Shown here: positions 10,807-22,454 of the stretch, piece after piece | Layout: each line of letters starts with the position of its first letter | Position numbering within the stretch: position 1 is the stretch's first letter | NCBI GenBank assembly: GCA_037501455.1 | Contig: CM074860.1 | Location: forward strand, 24,139,001-24,203,000 | DNA: 64,000 bases | From: Lantana camara | Taxonomy: Eukaryota > Streptophyta > Magnoliopsida > Lamiales > Verbenaceae | Direction: 5' to 3' | Program-made: the position numbers and the translations under genes | Notes under the pieces: generated by a model | The model's input: the letters and a program-made list of their open reading frames with translations, nothing else | Database searches by the model: none | What the model was told of the DNA's origin: nothing

Positions 10807-12890
10807 CATAACATGAATCAAGAACAATATTTTGCTTGCATAATCCAGAATCAACGTATTGATAAATTGGACTTAAAATATATAATGTCCTAGTAAAACG
10901 TTGATTCTAGCATGAAAGTATTTTCCCTTTGAAGGGGATTCGATAATATGATATTAGATATGCAGGATCGTAAATCATAAATGATAGGTAGGCTTGAAAA
11001 CCATTTTATATATAGATACATATATATAGGCATGATTCCAGTTGAAAATATTCTAACCCTCACCTATAGCAGTAGTCAGACATTGTAATGTGGATTCCAG
11101 TGCGCCTGAAAGTATTAACTACTATAGGCTTAGAACTAGGTTTCTTATTTTAATCAAATAAACACATAAAACACATAATGTTCATGCATAAAAGGATTAC
11201 ACGTTATTCTAATCAAGTAAACACATAAACTATATCATGTTAGAGAATTCCCGATAAACTCTAATTTTAACCGTTTAAGGGAAATTAAGTAATTAATCAG
11301 GTTTCATGAATTCTTTAACCACTTAAATATTTATTAATCACGTTATAATCCTAATTAGAACATTAGAGATGAAATTTAGAATTTAATTTGACAATGTAGG
11401 TTATATTTTGAAAATAATTCACAATTTACCGATTTTTGGAAAATTCGGATAAAATCTTTATTTAGAATTTCCAAAACTAATTTTATAATTATTTTAATAA
11501 TATTTTCGAAATATTCCGCTTATGGGTAGACCAAAAAGTCAAAATTACTATATAAAACATTTACTATTCAAATTATAAGAATTAAACATCTTATAACATA
11601 AAATCACTCTCACACGCATACACACAAGCACACGGTCCACACATTGATCCAAGAACATCAAGAACATATTCTTAAGTCTATTTGAATATTCAAAGGAGGT
11701 GTGTAACATACTTGATCATATTCATATTTGTAACATAGAATTTGAAGCATAATATAGCAAAATATATAAATTCTCTATGAAAATTAATTCATAATTAAAT
11801 TCTCTAAACATGCATTTGTTCTAACATTCAAGAACATGATTATGAATATTCAAACACATATTTAAATAAATTCATATAATAAACATTCATTTCTTAATTT
11901 AAATTTCCTAACTCTTTTTCATGAAAATAAATTCCTAAAGTATAATTCTCTAACATAATTTAAAACATATAAAATATAAATTAAATATAAAATAAAGCAT
12001 AAATTAAAACATAATTTAAAGCATAAAATAAACTAACCTTGAGGGATTTGGAGGGGGGATTTCGTGAGGCTTAGAGGGAGAGAGGAGAGTGATTTTTGTG
12101 TGTTGATTTGTGAGTTTAGAAATGACTCCTATGGGGGGTATTTATAGGTGGTAAAGAGGGGTCTTAGTGCAATTTCTAAGAGTTAGCAAGAGATGTGGAA
12201 GATTTCTAACTCACATATTTGTATGGTATTTTAGTAAGAAATGTGGAATATTTCTCATTCATACAAATATATGGTATTCTTGTAGGAAATGTGGAAAAAC
12301 CCTAACTTGCACAATTGTATGGAATTCTTGTAAAAGATGTGGAAGAATTACATTCACATCTCTAAACTTTCTATTTTTAGAAATTCTATTTTAGGAAAGT
12401 TAGGTCATGAATGATGACATGGTAAATAAAAATAAATATAAATTAATGTAAAATTTATTCAAGAGTCGAGAAACGAGAACTTAAAGTAGTAAAAATAATG
12501 AAAGAATGAGTGAAAAAAAATAAGCTTCGTTATGATTATAAATGTGGAATAATTAGGTTTTCCGTTTAGAAGTCATGAACGTTAAAGATGATAAAAAAAT
12601 CATGGCAAAATTATATAAACGAAGCTGTGACGAAGTTTAAAGGTTGGAAAAATTATCATAGCTTAGAGAAAAATTCAAGAAACATTTTAAGTAAAATTTT
12701 GAATATTAAATGAAAGCTAATTGTTTAAAATAAAATAATAATTTTTTGAAATGGAAAATATTTATAAAATATGCTACGATTGGAATCAAGTTTTGGTAAA
12801 TGCATGAAAATTCATAAAATAATTCAAGGATCGTTTTTACTATAATATTGTATAAGGAAAAGGTTAGAATTCGGAAATCCCTCAATTAGG
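10807..12890. repeat. Tandem copy B of the 2.1-kb LTR segment
   Basis: It is joined head-to-tail to copy A at the sequence TTAGGGCATAAC, where both parents carry GGGC or a close match, so the junction shows microhomology. Copy B is closer to copy C (14816-16900) than to copy A. Confidence 0.9.
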
Positions 12891-13110
12891 GCAAAACTAG
12901 GGTTTTATGACCGGTTTTGGTTACTACGGGAGTTACGATGAGGATTAAGGTTTGAGAATGATATCAGAATTCATAAAATTTTGTAAGGATTCATTTGAGC
13001 CGAATACTGGATAGGCAAAGGTGGCTTGGAAAATTTATACGTTTAGGAATAAATAGTGAATACGGACTTTAGAAAGAATTCTTCTTGGCCCCGAAATCCG
13101 GGATGTTACA

Positions 13111-13126
13111 ATCCACCCCCCTTAAA
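13111..13126 (-). other. Polypurine tract of the non-coding element
   Basis: The minus strand reads TTTAAGGGGGGTGGAT directly before the LTR start TGTAACATCCC. This is the expected site for plus-strand DNA priming. Confidence 0.85.
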
Positions 13127-13877
13127 GAGAATTTATCCTCAGATTCTACTCATATTTCATAATACCTTCCGGTGATGTTTGTATCCTCTTATCAATGATA
13201 AGACAGGTTTCCAAAGGAGAGCTTACTTTAAAACATAAGGCAATTGTTCAAGTAAGAAATTGAAATGCACACATAAGTGATGTAATAAATGCATGGCGCC
13301 AGCATCAGTAATTGGCGTGTTTAGAATGCGTACCTTTAACAACTTTGGGGATGACAATTTTAAACTGCAACCACCCTTATAGAGATATATAATGCATGAT
13401 AGTTGAGAATGATGTGCAGATGATCACAAAATTAAAATTTCCAAGTAGGAGCAATTAACAGACACAACATCTTTAGCATATATAAAGGCACAGGAAATTA
13501 ATAGGTTAGTTTTCGGTCCTACTGGTATCTTGAAGAAATTCTAATAACTTAAAATTTGAACGAATTAGAAAGTGTAAGTGAAGTTTTTTCATGAGTTAGG
13601 AATGCTAGTATGATGAAGGAAATGTAGATCTTGTAACCAAATCTACCAACAACTTGATAATTGTGAAGAGTACTGAAGGATTTGATAGAACTCGGGATTT
13701 TGGTGTGGATTAAGACTGTATGCTTGACTTCATCGAGGAAGGGTTTAGTACTACATTTGTAACAAATCACATGCTGATCGGCCATCCCAACAGTGATTGA
13801 TCATAATATAAGCACTAAAGACACGAGAGTACATATGAGACTCTATGAATGATGAACCCCAGATTTCCGCAACCAGC
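13127..13877 (-). mobile_element. Very short non-coding interior of the minus-strand element
   Basis: Only about 0.75 kb separates the polypurine tract from the PBS. There is no Gag, protease or polymerase motif in any frame. A 78-codon minus-strand frame at 13549-13785 has no recognisable domain. With LTRs of about 3.2 kb, this element is almost entirely LTR, in the manner of LARD/TRIM-type non-autonomous elements but with unusual proportions. Confidence 0.8.
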
Positions 13878-13890
13878 GGCTCTGATACCA
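13878..13890 (-). other. Primer binding site of the non-coding element
   Basis: The minus strand reads TGGTATCAGAGCC, seven bases from the 5' LTR edge at 13898. It matches initiator tRNA-Met. Confidence 0.9.
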
Positions 13891-14815
13891 CTTTAATTGT
13901 AGCGCCTCCCCAGCACTACAACCCCGCACCGCAATACTCCCTGAGTGGAGGTTAGACCTAACACTCAAGAAATACTACGTCGAACGGTCAGGATAATATA
14001 TGAATGTAGTATATGTCATAGTGCAGCGGAAGATAAAAAGATTCAACTTTACCAATGAACGGGGAGGATAATGTACAATGAGCAAGGATTATCATTATTG
14101 ATCAAAGTAGTTCGCAAAAGAGTACTACAGGTTAACATGTAAGGACAAAGTATGAGATAGTTTGTTTTTACAGAGAGTAGGCTCAAGACAGTGTACTTTT
14201 AGGATCGGATCCAACCTACTGTTGTAAGGCTTCAAGATACCTCTAGTTGTCGTTCATTAATTCCTGAAATCATGCATTTTAAAATAAGCGAGAGGGTTAG
14301 TCAAAGTGACTAAGTGAAGGGGGTATGAGGGTTTATAGATATATGTATATATTTATATATTTATATGATCAAGAAAATCTTGATCTACAATATTAACAAT
14401 AGGAAATAGCAAATATGGAACGGTTCATGATATGTGTAAAACAGGGATAGGGGTAGTTTGGAATATTTGTAGAAGTATGAACCGTTTGTAACAAGAACAT
14501 TAATGTCCACAAGATAGGCCTCTCCATCCATAACTCCTTAAATAATTGGTAAAATAGTATCGGGCTGATCAAGGTACCGATACTTCAATAAAACCAAGAA
14601 TGTTAACTCCACTACTCCTTGATGTCAATAGGGAATCAAACCCTAGAGACCACGAACACGATTCGGGAGGTAGCTATCTCTCCCTCATCCCTTGGCGTGG
14701 AGTAACTAACCCCCAGTTAAACCACTACCAAGATGTGGTGGCAGTCCGCAGCACGAACAATACCCTCGGCCCGATAACTTCTGGGTACTTGTTCGCTACG
14801 GATACAACCGGGGCC

Positions 14816-16900
14816 CATAACATGAATCAAGAACAATATTTTGCTTGCATAATCCAGAATCAACGTATTGATAAATTGGACTTAAAATATATAATGTCCT
14901 AGTAAAACGTTGATTCTAGCATGAAAGTATTTTCCCTTTGAAGGGGATTGGATAATATGATATTAGATATGCAGGATCGTAAATCATAAATAATAGGTAG
15001 GCTTGAAAACCATTTTATATATAGATACATATATAAAGGTATGATTCGAGTTGAAAATATTCTAACCCCCACCTATACCAGTAGTCAGACATTGTAATGT
15101 GGATTCCAGTGCGCCTGAAAGTATTAACTACTATAGGCTTAGAACTAGGTTCCTTATTTTAATCATATAAACACATAAAACACATAATGTTCATGCATAA
15201 AAGGATTACAAGTTATTCTAATCAAGTAAACACATAAACTATATCATGTTAGAGAATTCCCGATAAACTCTAATTTTAACCGTTTAAGGGAAATTAAGTA
15301 ATTAATCAGGTTTCATGAATTCTTTAACCACTTAAATATTTATTAATCACGTTATAATCCTAATTAGAACATTAGAGATAAAATTTAGAATTTAATTTGA
15401 CAGTGTAGGTTATATTTTGAAAATAATTCACAATTTACCGATTTTTGGAAAATTCGGATAAAATCTTTATTTAGAATTTCCAAAACAAATTTTATAATTA
15501 TTTTAATAATATTTTCGAAAGATTCCGCTTATGGGTAGACCAAAAAGTCAAAATTACTATTTAAAACATTTACTATTCAAATTCTTAAGAATTAAACATC
15601 TTATAACATAAAATCAATCTCACACGCACACACACTAGCACACGGTCCACACATTGATCCAAGAACATCAAGAACATATTCTTAAATCTATTTGAATATT
15701 CAAAGGAGGTGTGTAACATACTTGATCATATTCATATTTGTAACATAGAATTTGAAGCATAATATAGCAAAATATATAAATTCTCTATGAAAATTAATTC
15801 ATAATTAAATTCTCTAAACATGCATTTGTTCTAACATTCAAGAACATGATTATGAATATTCAAACACATATTTAAATAAATTCATATAATAAACATTCAT
15901 TTCTTAATTTAAATTTCCTAACTATTTTTCATGAAAATAAATTCCTAAAGTATAATTCTCTAACATAATTTAAAACATATAAAATATAAATTAAATATAA
16001 AATAAAGCATAAATTAAAACATAATTTAAAGCATAAAATAAACTAACCTTGAGGGATTTGGAGGGGGGATTTCGTGAGGCTTAGAGGGAGAGAGGAGAGT
16101 GATTTTTGTGTGTTGATTTGTGAGTTTAGAAATGACTCCTATGGGGGGTATTTATAGGTGGTAAAGAGGGGTCTTAGTGCAATTTCTAAGAGTTAGCAAG
16201 AGATGTGGAAGATTTCTAACTCACATATTTGTATGGTATTTTAGTAAGAAATGTGGAATATTTCTCATTCATACAAATATATGGTATTCTTGTAGGAAAT
16301 GTGGAAAAACCCTAACTTGCACAATTGTATGGAATTCTTGTAAAAGAGTTGGAAGAATTACATTCACATCTCTAAACTTTCTATTTTTAGAAATTCTATT
16401 TTAGGAAAGTTAGGTCATGAATGATGACATGGTAAATAAAAATAAATATAAATTAATGTAAAATTTATTCAAGAGTCGAGAAACGAGAACTTAAAGTAGT
16501 AAAAATAATGAAAGAATGAGTGAAAAAAAATAAGCTTCGTTATGATTATAAATGTGGAATAATTAGGTTTTCCGTTTAGAAGTCATGAACGTTAAAGATG
16601 ATAAAAAAATCATGGCAAAATTATATAAACGAAGCTGTGACGAAGTTTAAAGGTTGGAAAAATTATCATAGCTTAGAGAAAAATTCAAGAAACGTTTTAA
16701 GTAAAATTTTGAATATTAAATGAAAGCTAATTGTTTAAAATAAAATAATAATTTTTAAAAGGGAAAATATTTATAAAATATGCTACGATTGGAATCAAGT
16801 TTTGGTAACTGCATGAAAATTCATAAAATAATTCAAGGATTGTTTTAACTATAATATTGTATAACCAAAATGTTAGAATTCGGAAATCCCTCAATTAGGG
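14816..16900. repeat. Copy C, the single copy of the 2.1-kb segment in the 5' LTR
   Basis: It is the equivalent of copies A and B in the partner LTR. It shares with B, against A, the shorter AAATTAAATATAAAATAAAG tract and the spellings GGTATTTTAG and GTCTTAG. Confidence 0.9.
16185..16368. repeat. Four-unit minisatellite upstream of the LTR TATA box (also 10091-10278 and 12175-12358)
   Basis: About 50-bp units share AAGAAATGTGGAA near their start and a CATAC or CACAT block downstream. Each unit therefore holds a spaced ATGTG...CACAT-type dyad when read on the minus strand. The open frame through this stretch, with four CG-aromatic repeats, follows from the tandem DNA repeat and is not taken as a gene. 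Confidence 0.65.
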
Positions 16901-17119
16901 TAAAACTAGGGTTTTATGACCGGTTTTGGTTACTACGGGAGTTACGATGAGGATTAAGGTTTGAGAATGATATCAAAATTCATAAAATTTTATAAGGATT
17001 GATTTGAGCCCAATACTGGATGGGTAAAGGTGGCTTGGAAAATTTCTACGTTTAGGAATGAATAGTGACTACGGACTTTAGAAGGAATTCTTCTTGGCCC
17101 AAAGATCCGGGATGTTTTA

Positions 17120-17329
17120 GAGTTGAATCTATTTTAGACTCTCTTTATCGTGTGAGTTGATGGAGCAATTCAAATGACCTGGTCGATTTGGAGATTCAAA
17201 CCCCTTGTGCTTGAAGACCTTTCTCGAGCTAACCCTTGTCGGGACGTCATGAACCTCGAACTTGGGTGAATACGGAAAGTTGTTCGAGCTTGAAACTCGA
17301 GCAGGTGAACCTGGGGACCACGTTCTCTT
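17120..17329 (+). mobile_element. Interior 3' tail of plus-strand element E1
   Basis: These bases closely match 57443-57656, the interior tail of element E2 that leads into its PPT. The rest of the E1 interior lies beyond the inserted minus-strand element and outside the window. No coding motif is visible. Confidence 0.85.
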
Positions 17330-17342
17330 AAAGGGGGGAGTG
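17330..17342 (+). other. Polypurine tract of E1
   Basis: AAAGGGGGGAGTG lies directly before the LTR start TGTGACACCCC. It corresponds to 57657-57667 in E2. Confidence 0.85.
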
Positions 17343-17344
17343 TG

Positions 17345-20300
17345 TGACACCCCATCTTCTCGACAATCCAGGTATGAAGTCTTGGGAGAGTTTAATTCAG
17401 TAATTATGTGAGTTGCATGCCTTACGTGTCAATTTGTAAATATTTTAGTTATGTGCGCATTGGAATTTAATTAAATATACTTGGACTCAATCGTCCAATA
17501 TTTGCAAATAAGGGACCTAATTGTAATTAGGATGTTTTTAGCCCTCGTAGCTACCTTGAGTTCGGGAATTCGAATGCGAATTCCGACCTTGTCATTGTGT
17601 TTGTTTCAACGATTCGGATTCAATGAAATTTAACCTTTTATTTTTCTACATCCGTTTGATTGCCCTACCGTTTTAAAATCCAATCCGAATGGATCGGATA
17701 CCGTTTGACCCTACCCAATTTGCCCGACCCGTTTCAGCCTTAAAGGGGCTGAAAATATCAGTTCTCTCGCTCTCCCCATTTTCATGTACCAAGAGAAGAG
17801 GAAAAAGAGAAGGAAAAGCCCCCCCTCCCCCTGGCCATTCCAAGCTTTGGTTCGAGCTTGCCTCGTCCGACCATCCGATCGAAGAACCAAGGTAACCATT
17901 GTATTCCTCTCGATACGTGCTTCGTTTCAATGGATATTTGATGCCTTGATTCTGTGTCTAAGTGGCTATTTAGGGATGAAGATGAATAGTTTCGGGTTCG
18001 GGATTTTGTATGCTCGGGTTTGTTTTGGGTGACCTAACTTGCATTTATGTGATTTACGTGTTATGCTTGCTTCGTGGTATGAATTTTGGGATGTTTCGTA
18101 GTTGTTTGAGGTCGTTTTGGTGTTTTGTTACTTTTCCCGACGCCATGGATGTGCTGGTATGAGCTCGGTCTCGCCCGCAACCGAATTTTGTGTAAAAATG
18201 GTCGCCCCCGCGACTATCCTCCAGGGGATGCTTCTATTTTGCCTTCGCAGCTGCGACTGGCTTCTAGTGCAATTTTGTCGCGGCCGCTCCGACCTCATAC
18301 GTGCTCCGTTTTGTCTGAATTTTGAAAGGTAGAAACCTTTTTTAGTCTAAAACATTCTCTAATTAGAATCACCTTAAAATTTGTTCTAGATTGTGAGATA
18401 TAACCGTTTGAATTTTGTGTCGCCACTTCTCCAGAATTGTGCATTTGTCCAACTTCAAACCTACGCTATTTTTGCCTCGCTTTGAACCATGGTTCTAGCC
18501 ATATACCATTTGAAAGATCAATGTGTCTAGTTTCTTTTCCATGAAGCAAAACTTAATTCCCGATTCTCAAACTAAAGTTATGATCTTTTTCCTACAGCTT
18601 GTTCATTTCGAAAAATTTCCATCTTTTGCCCGTTTTTGCTCGGAACCATTTCTTGTACTCTTCTTCCACTTTTCTTGCACCTTTTCGCTTCCGAACTCGT
18701 TCCTAACATTTTATAACTCATGTATGTGCATGTATTTGCTCTTATATACCTTTCGTTGACCTTTGTTTGCATTAATTGTGCACATGAACATGGCCTAACG
18801 TGTTTTATGCATATGTTAAATTATGAAATGCATTTCTTTGCACGGAATGAGTTTGAATATGAACCTTGCCTATGTATTTACCTCTCATAAGTTCTTATGC
18901 ATACGCGGTGCTTCTGTGTGGTTCATGATTGGGTCTAAGCTTTGTGTTTTGTCTTCAGTTTGTTCAGGTGCACCCGGGGTGGTAGTTTGTTAGCCGTGTT
19001 GATTCCGGGGTGGATCAATCGTCTCTTTCTCGGTTCTGTTAGTATAAGGTGAGGTTAGGTTATAGTTAAACCGTATGAAACGTGATCATTTTTTATGCAT
19101 GCGAACTATAACCTTAAGTATAAGTAAATATGTGTGAAATATGTAAGTTTATGAATTTGCTAAGACTTTGCAAGTACGATACGCTATGTACGAGCCTATG
19201 TACGCTTGTTTTGGTTTGTTATGTTTGCAACGTTAACTATGCTTCAAACCGTGTGCCTCTCATGAGCCGAGAGCTATGAGCTATGGATATGTTATGGATT
19301 TGACACGAAGAGGTATGTATAATATAGTTGTTACAAGGTAAGGTATGTTATGTTAAGTTTGATAAGTAGCAGGTTGTGATATGGTATGCTCTGTTGTGTT
19401 ATATTCGGTATGATGGGCCCCGAGGATGTGGGTAAGGGAGACCCGGGACGGCCATGGGGTTGCCGGTTATGACACCTATGCACATTCTCCTGTTAGATAG
19501 GATCAACCCGGAACCCACTAGGAGGTTTTGTTGGGGATGGAATCCTCGGTCGTGAGCGTCATGAAACTCACGACCCATACATAATGTAATGGATGGTTAG
19601 GGTCGCGCAAGCCTTCCATCACCGAAGAAGAAGGTATGCATGATAAGTATGCTATGTTATGTTTTAATTTGTTATGTATGTTTAGTTGGAGGAGCCCGGG
19701 ATGGGATTAGGTACTCGTACCCTCCGAGTTATGTATGTATGCTATGTTAAAGTTCGTGGAACGGGGATAGACTCGTAATTAAGATAAAATATGAATCTTT
19801 TAGAACTATAAGTTAAATTTGTTTCAATAAGATTTGTTACGCTAAGTATGTTTTGATACGTAAGAATTTTTTATGTTAAGTTTTGTTCGATTTTGATAAG
19901 AAGCCCCTATATGTATGTATCACGTGTAAATGTTTTGTATGCAAAAACTATCCTTGAGTTCACGAACATTGTTTGTTATATGTGCTTTGCTCTATATGTA
20001 TATAGCATGTGTGGGTAGCCCCTCACTCAGTCCGTGTGACTGACCCCTCTCATTTTTTTATTTTTTTGGTGTGTAGGTTTACGTGGAGTTGTGCTAGGCG
20101 GCGTGTCGAGTCTTTGGAGTCAGTCGAGTCCTTTGTTAAGTTTGAGTCCTCTGCATTTCTTACGTTTCGGATTTGTATAAGTATGAATATTTGATTATGT
20201 ATGCATTGTCTATTATGTATATTCGATTTCGGGACATGCTTCTAGGGACAGAATTGAAACCGTTTGTATTTATGATTTATGTTATTATTCGAGATTAGGT

Positions 20301-20551
20301 ATCTATGCTAGTTGAACCCATCACCTGCTGTTTGTGATTCATTATGTAAATATATGATTCGCTTCCGCATACGCATTTGGTTCTCTTTTTGTGGTTTGTG
20401 GTAAATTGTAGGGTCTACGTTCCGCCTAGCTTAGATGTGTATCTGTCTGTCTCCCGTTCGTTGCTGCTTGGTTCATGTACGGGTTTCCTATCTCCTATGT
20501 GGATTGGGCTTAGGTGTGGGGGATGTGGTAACCTACCGTGTGGGCTGCTAC
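17345..20551 (+). mobile_element. 3' LTR of element E1
   Basis: It starts TGACACCCC right after the polypurine tract and ends ...GTGTGGGCTGCTAC (slightly decayed GGGTGCTACA). Length is about 3207 bp. Donor-like CAAG|GTAACC (GT at 17892) and acceptor-like TTTTTGGTGTGTAG|G (20076) bracket about 2.18 kb containing a palindrome array at 18170-18293. The first 500 bp match the start of the E2 3' LTR and of solo LTR 25496-28540 at roughly 80 percent by eye, so all three are one LTR lineage. Downstream of the end, Copia LTR sequence resumes. Confidence 0.88.
18170..18293. repeat. Array of GTCGCGGCCGCGAC-type palindromes in the E1 LTR
   Basis: Three clear dyads are visible: GTCGCCCCCGCGAC (18201-18214), TTCGCAGCTGCGAC (18244-18257) and GTCGCGGCCGCTCCGAC (18277-18293). 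A weaker one, TCTCGCCCGCAA, lies near 18171. Their arms differ from those in the related LTRs at 25496 and 57670. Confidence 0.65.
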
Positions 20552-21170
20552 TTTTTATATGCCACTTGTACAGTCCCAGCATACGCTTTGAATCAGTTGT
20601 CTAAGGCCACACCCTTTAAAGCTTATACCTAAGACTACAGAGTTAGCTCACAAAGTATCAATGGAACCTCAAGTCTAACGATCACTTAATCACATCAATG
20701 ACTCGTGAGATATTTCCTAATCTGGAAGTTTTTATTTCCAGAAATAGAAACTTCCTTTCCCATTTAGGAATCTTCTCACACGGTACACCTCAGTGTACTT
20801 ACTTAGAATAAGTAAGCACCCCATGAAACAAGGTGATCCTTCTTAAGGGCGTGATCACATGAGCAAGCCTTGAATGAGTCAAGTCGACACTCCCACTGTC
20901 TTTAGGACTCATCAGCTTGGAGTGATTTCTAATCATGACTTATATGATATAGGGCTCGGTCCATGAACCATTTTACCTAAATGGTTGAGTCCTATAAGTC
21001 ATATTGATTAGGGGAGTTCTAATACATGCGCAGTTAAAGTAATCAATCAAATAAGAGCATATACAAAAGTGTTGCCAAAGTTCGTTTATTATTCAAAGAT
21101 TGTATGTGATTTAGAAAAACAAAGTACTAAAGCGGATATACAATCGGCTTTAAAGGCACTATTCCTAACA
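20552..21170 (-). mobile_element. Truncated Copia-like LTR
   Basis: About 619 bp match 8040-8692, the first third of the Copia-like LTR on the minus strand, ending (plus strand) GGCACTATTCCTAACA. The left end is cut by the insertion of E1. The right flank CTCAC continues an older plus-strand LTR. Confidence 0.85.
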
Positions 21171-21711
21171 CTCACACAGTCTTTGGACTGACCCTTCCCC
21201 TCCCCATGTTCTTTTAGTTTACAGGTCTTACTTTGGAGTTTGTGCTAGGTGGCGTGAGTCTGTCTTTGGAATCTTTTGTTGAGTCGGGTCTTTGTATAAG
21301 TTAGGTCCTTTGCATTCGCACTTGAATTCGATTAAGTTTGTACAATTTGACCAAACATATGTATAAGTATGCATTAATTACTTTATGTATTGTTTTGTTT
21401 CGGGACAGGCTTCTAGGAATAGATGAACCCGTTTGTATTTATGATTTATGTTTGATTTCAAGATTAGGAATTTATGCTAGTTGGACCCATCACCTGCTTA
21501 TGTATGTTTGAATTTTGTATAGGATGTTTACGCTTTTGCATTTTCGTTTGGTTGTACTTTGAAGTTCAGGGTCTACGTCCTGCCTAACTTAGGTGTGTGT
21601 TTGTCTATCTCCTGTTCACCATTTTTTGGTTCATGTATGGACTTCCATTTCATATGTGGACCAAAGTCCTTGGTGTGGCGGATGTGGTGACCTACTATGC
21701 GGGGTGCTACA
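21171..21711 (+). mobile_element. 3' fragment of an older plus-strand LTR
   Basis: It has the same order of blocks as the ends of the E1 and E2 LTRs: CTCACACAGTC, a pyrimidine tract with acceptor-like TTTACAG|G, the GTGCTAGGTGG block, then GGATGTGGTGACCTAC and the terminal GGGGTGCTACA. Its 5' part was displaced by the Copia-like element. Confidence 0.8.
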
Positions 21712-22139
21712 AGCACTCGACAAAGAAGTTTTCAATGGATGAAACCACCTTCTAAGAGCTCATCGAACTACGCCTTCAACTCCAACAATCTCGCTAGAAT
21801 TATCTGGTAGGGAGCCTTCGAACAAGGTTCAACTCCAGGATAAAGATCAACGACATCTCAACGTCCCTATCAAGTAGTAGAGAACCCCAACTTTCAAGGA
21901 ACATAAAAAATGCCTTTCTACGATCTTTGTCTTCTCGAGCTTGGCTCGATCCCTCGGTTAAGCCAAAGGTAAGCCATATAACTCGTCTCACCATCCCGGA
22001 TTAAACAACTGCTTCCACAAGGATATGACGGGCTAGCCTTCAAGCTATTACCCAAAAATATCATTGAGCCCAAAACGGGCCTCCTAAAGCAACATACCAA
22101 CTCAACTCGGTGCTCAAACAACCAACCCATGCCTAAGGT
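21712..22139 (-). pseudogene. Decayed gypsy pol remnant (protease-reverse transcriptase linker)
   Basis: Minus-strand frames resemble the region between the protease and the reverse transcriptase of gypsy polyproteins. There is a GWLFEHR block (compare MDWLFKHR in the 34801-35589 frame), and further on a YPGVEPCSKAPYQ block equivalent to [13 protein letters not shown]. Stops and frameshifts break it into short frames at 21800-21994 and 21918-22130. It belongs to the same decayed element as the gag at 22455-23361. The plus-strand LTR fragment ending at 21711 interrupted it. No catalytic motif of reverse transcriptase (YxDD) remains. Confidence 0.7.
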
Positions 22140-22454
22140 AGCTCCGTACCTTAAAAGGCGCCTTCAAACAAAACCACCGGGCCAACTCGGCCCTCACAAC
22201 TCACGAACAACTCGAACACTGAACCTTAACAAACTCTCCAAGAAGAGAGCTTACACCGAGGAAACAACAACACAAGCAAAAACAAACACTAAGTAGCTAC
22301 AAGGGGAGAAAAGTAACAAACATAGGTTTCCCAAGTTTAAATATGCATGAATGAGATTCCATGAATGCAAGTACCTCAATTTCTGGGTTCCATTTGTTCT
22401 CCAACTTGAAGCTTTTGGTTCCGCCTCCTTTGTCTATTAGCCCTCGAACGGTCG
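22140..22454. other. No recognisable content between gag and pol remnants
   Basis: The sequence has no frame with known motifs and no LTR similarity that I can see. Given its position it is probably decayed gag-pol junction or a small insertion. Confidence 0.3.

Larger units (their letters stand above)
8693..13110 (-). mobile_element. 3' LTR of a minus-strand non-coding element, truncated and internally duplicated
   Basis: The right edge (...CCGGGATGTTACA, 13110) is followed by a polypurine tract on the minus strand, so this is the 3' LTR. Its left end is lost where the Copia-like element inserted, at the position equivalent to 14801 of the partner LTR 13898-17119. About the first 900 plus-strand bases are therefore missing. 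Where the partner has one copy of a 2.1-kb segment, this LTR has two in tandem (8708-10806 and 10807-12890), followed by the shared end (12891-13110). Confidence 0.85.
13898..17119 (-). mobile_element. 5' LTR of the minus-strand non-coding element
   Basis: The plus-strand edges are TGTAGCGCCTCCCC at 13898 and CCGGGATGTTTTA at 17119, the last bases having drifted from TTACA. Length is 3222 bp. A TATA box CTATAAATAC lies on the minus strand at about 16147-16156. It is followed by a pyrimidine-rich leader and a donor-like AAG|GTTAGT near 16049. Just upstream of the TATA box is a four-unit minisatellite (16185-16368). The right flank (GAGTT...) is the interior of element E1, into which this element inserted. 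Confidence 0.9.
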
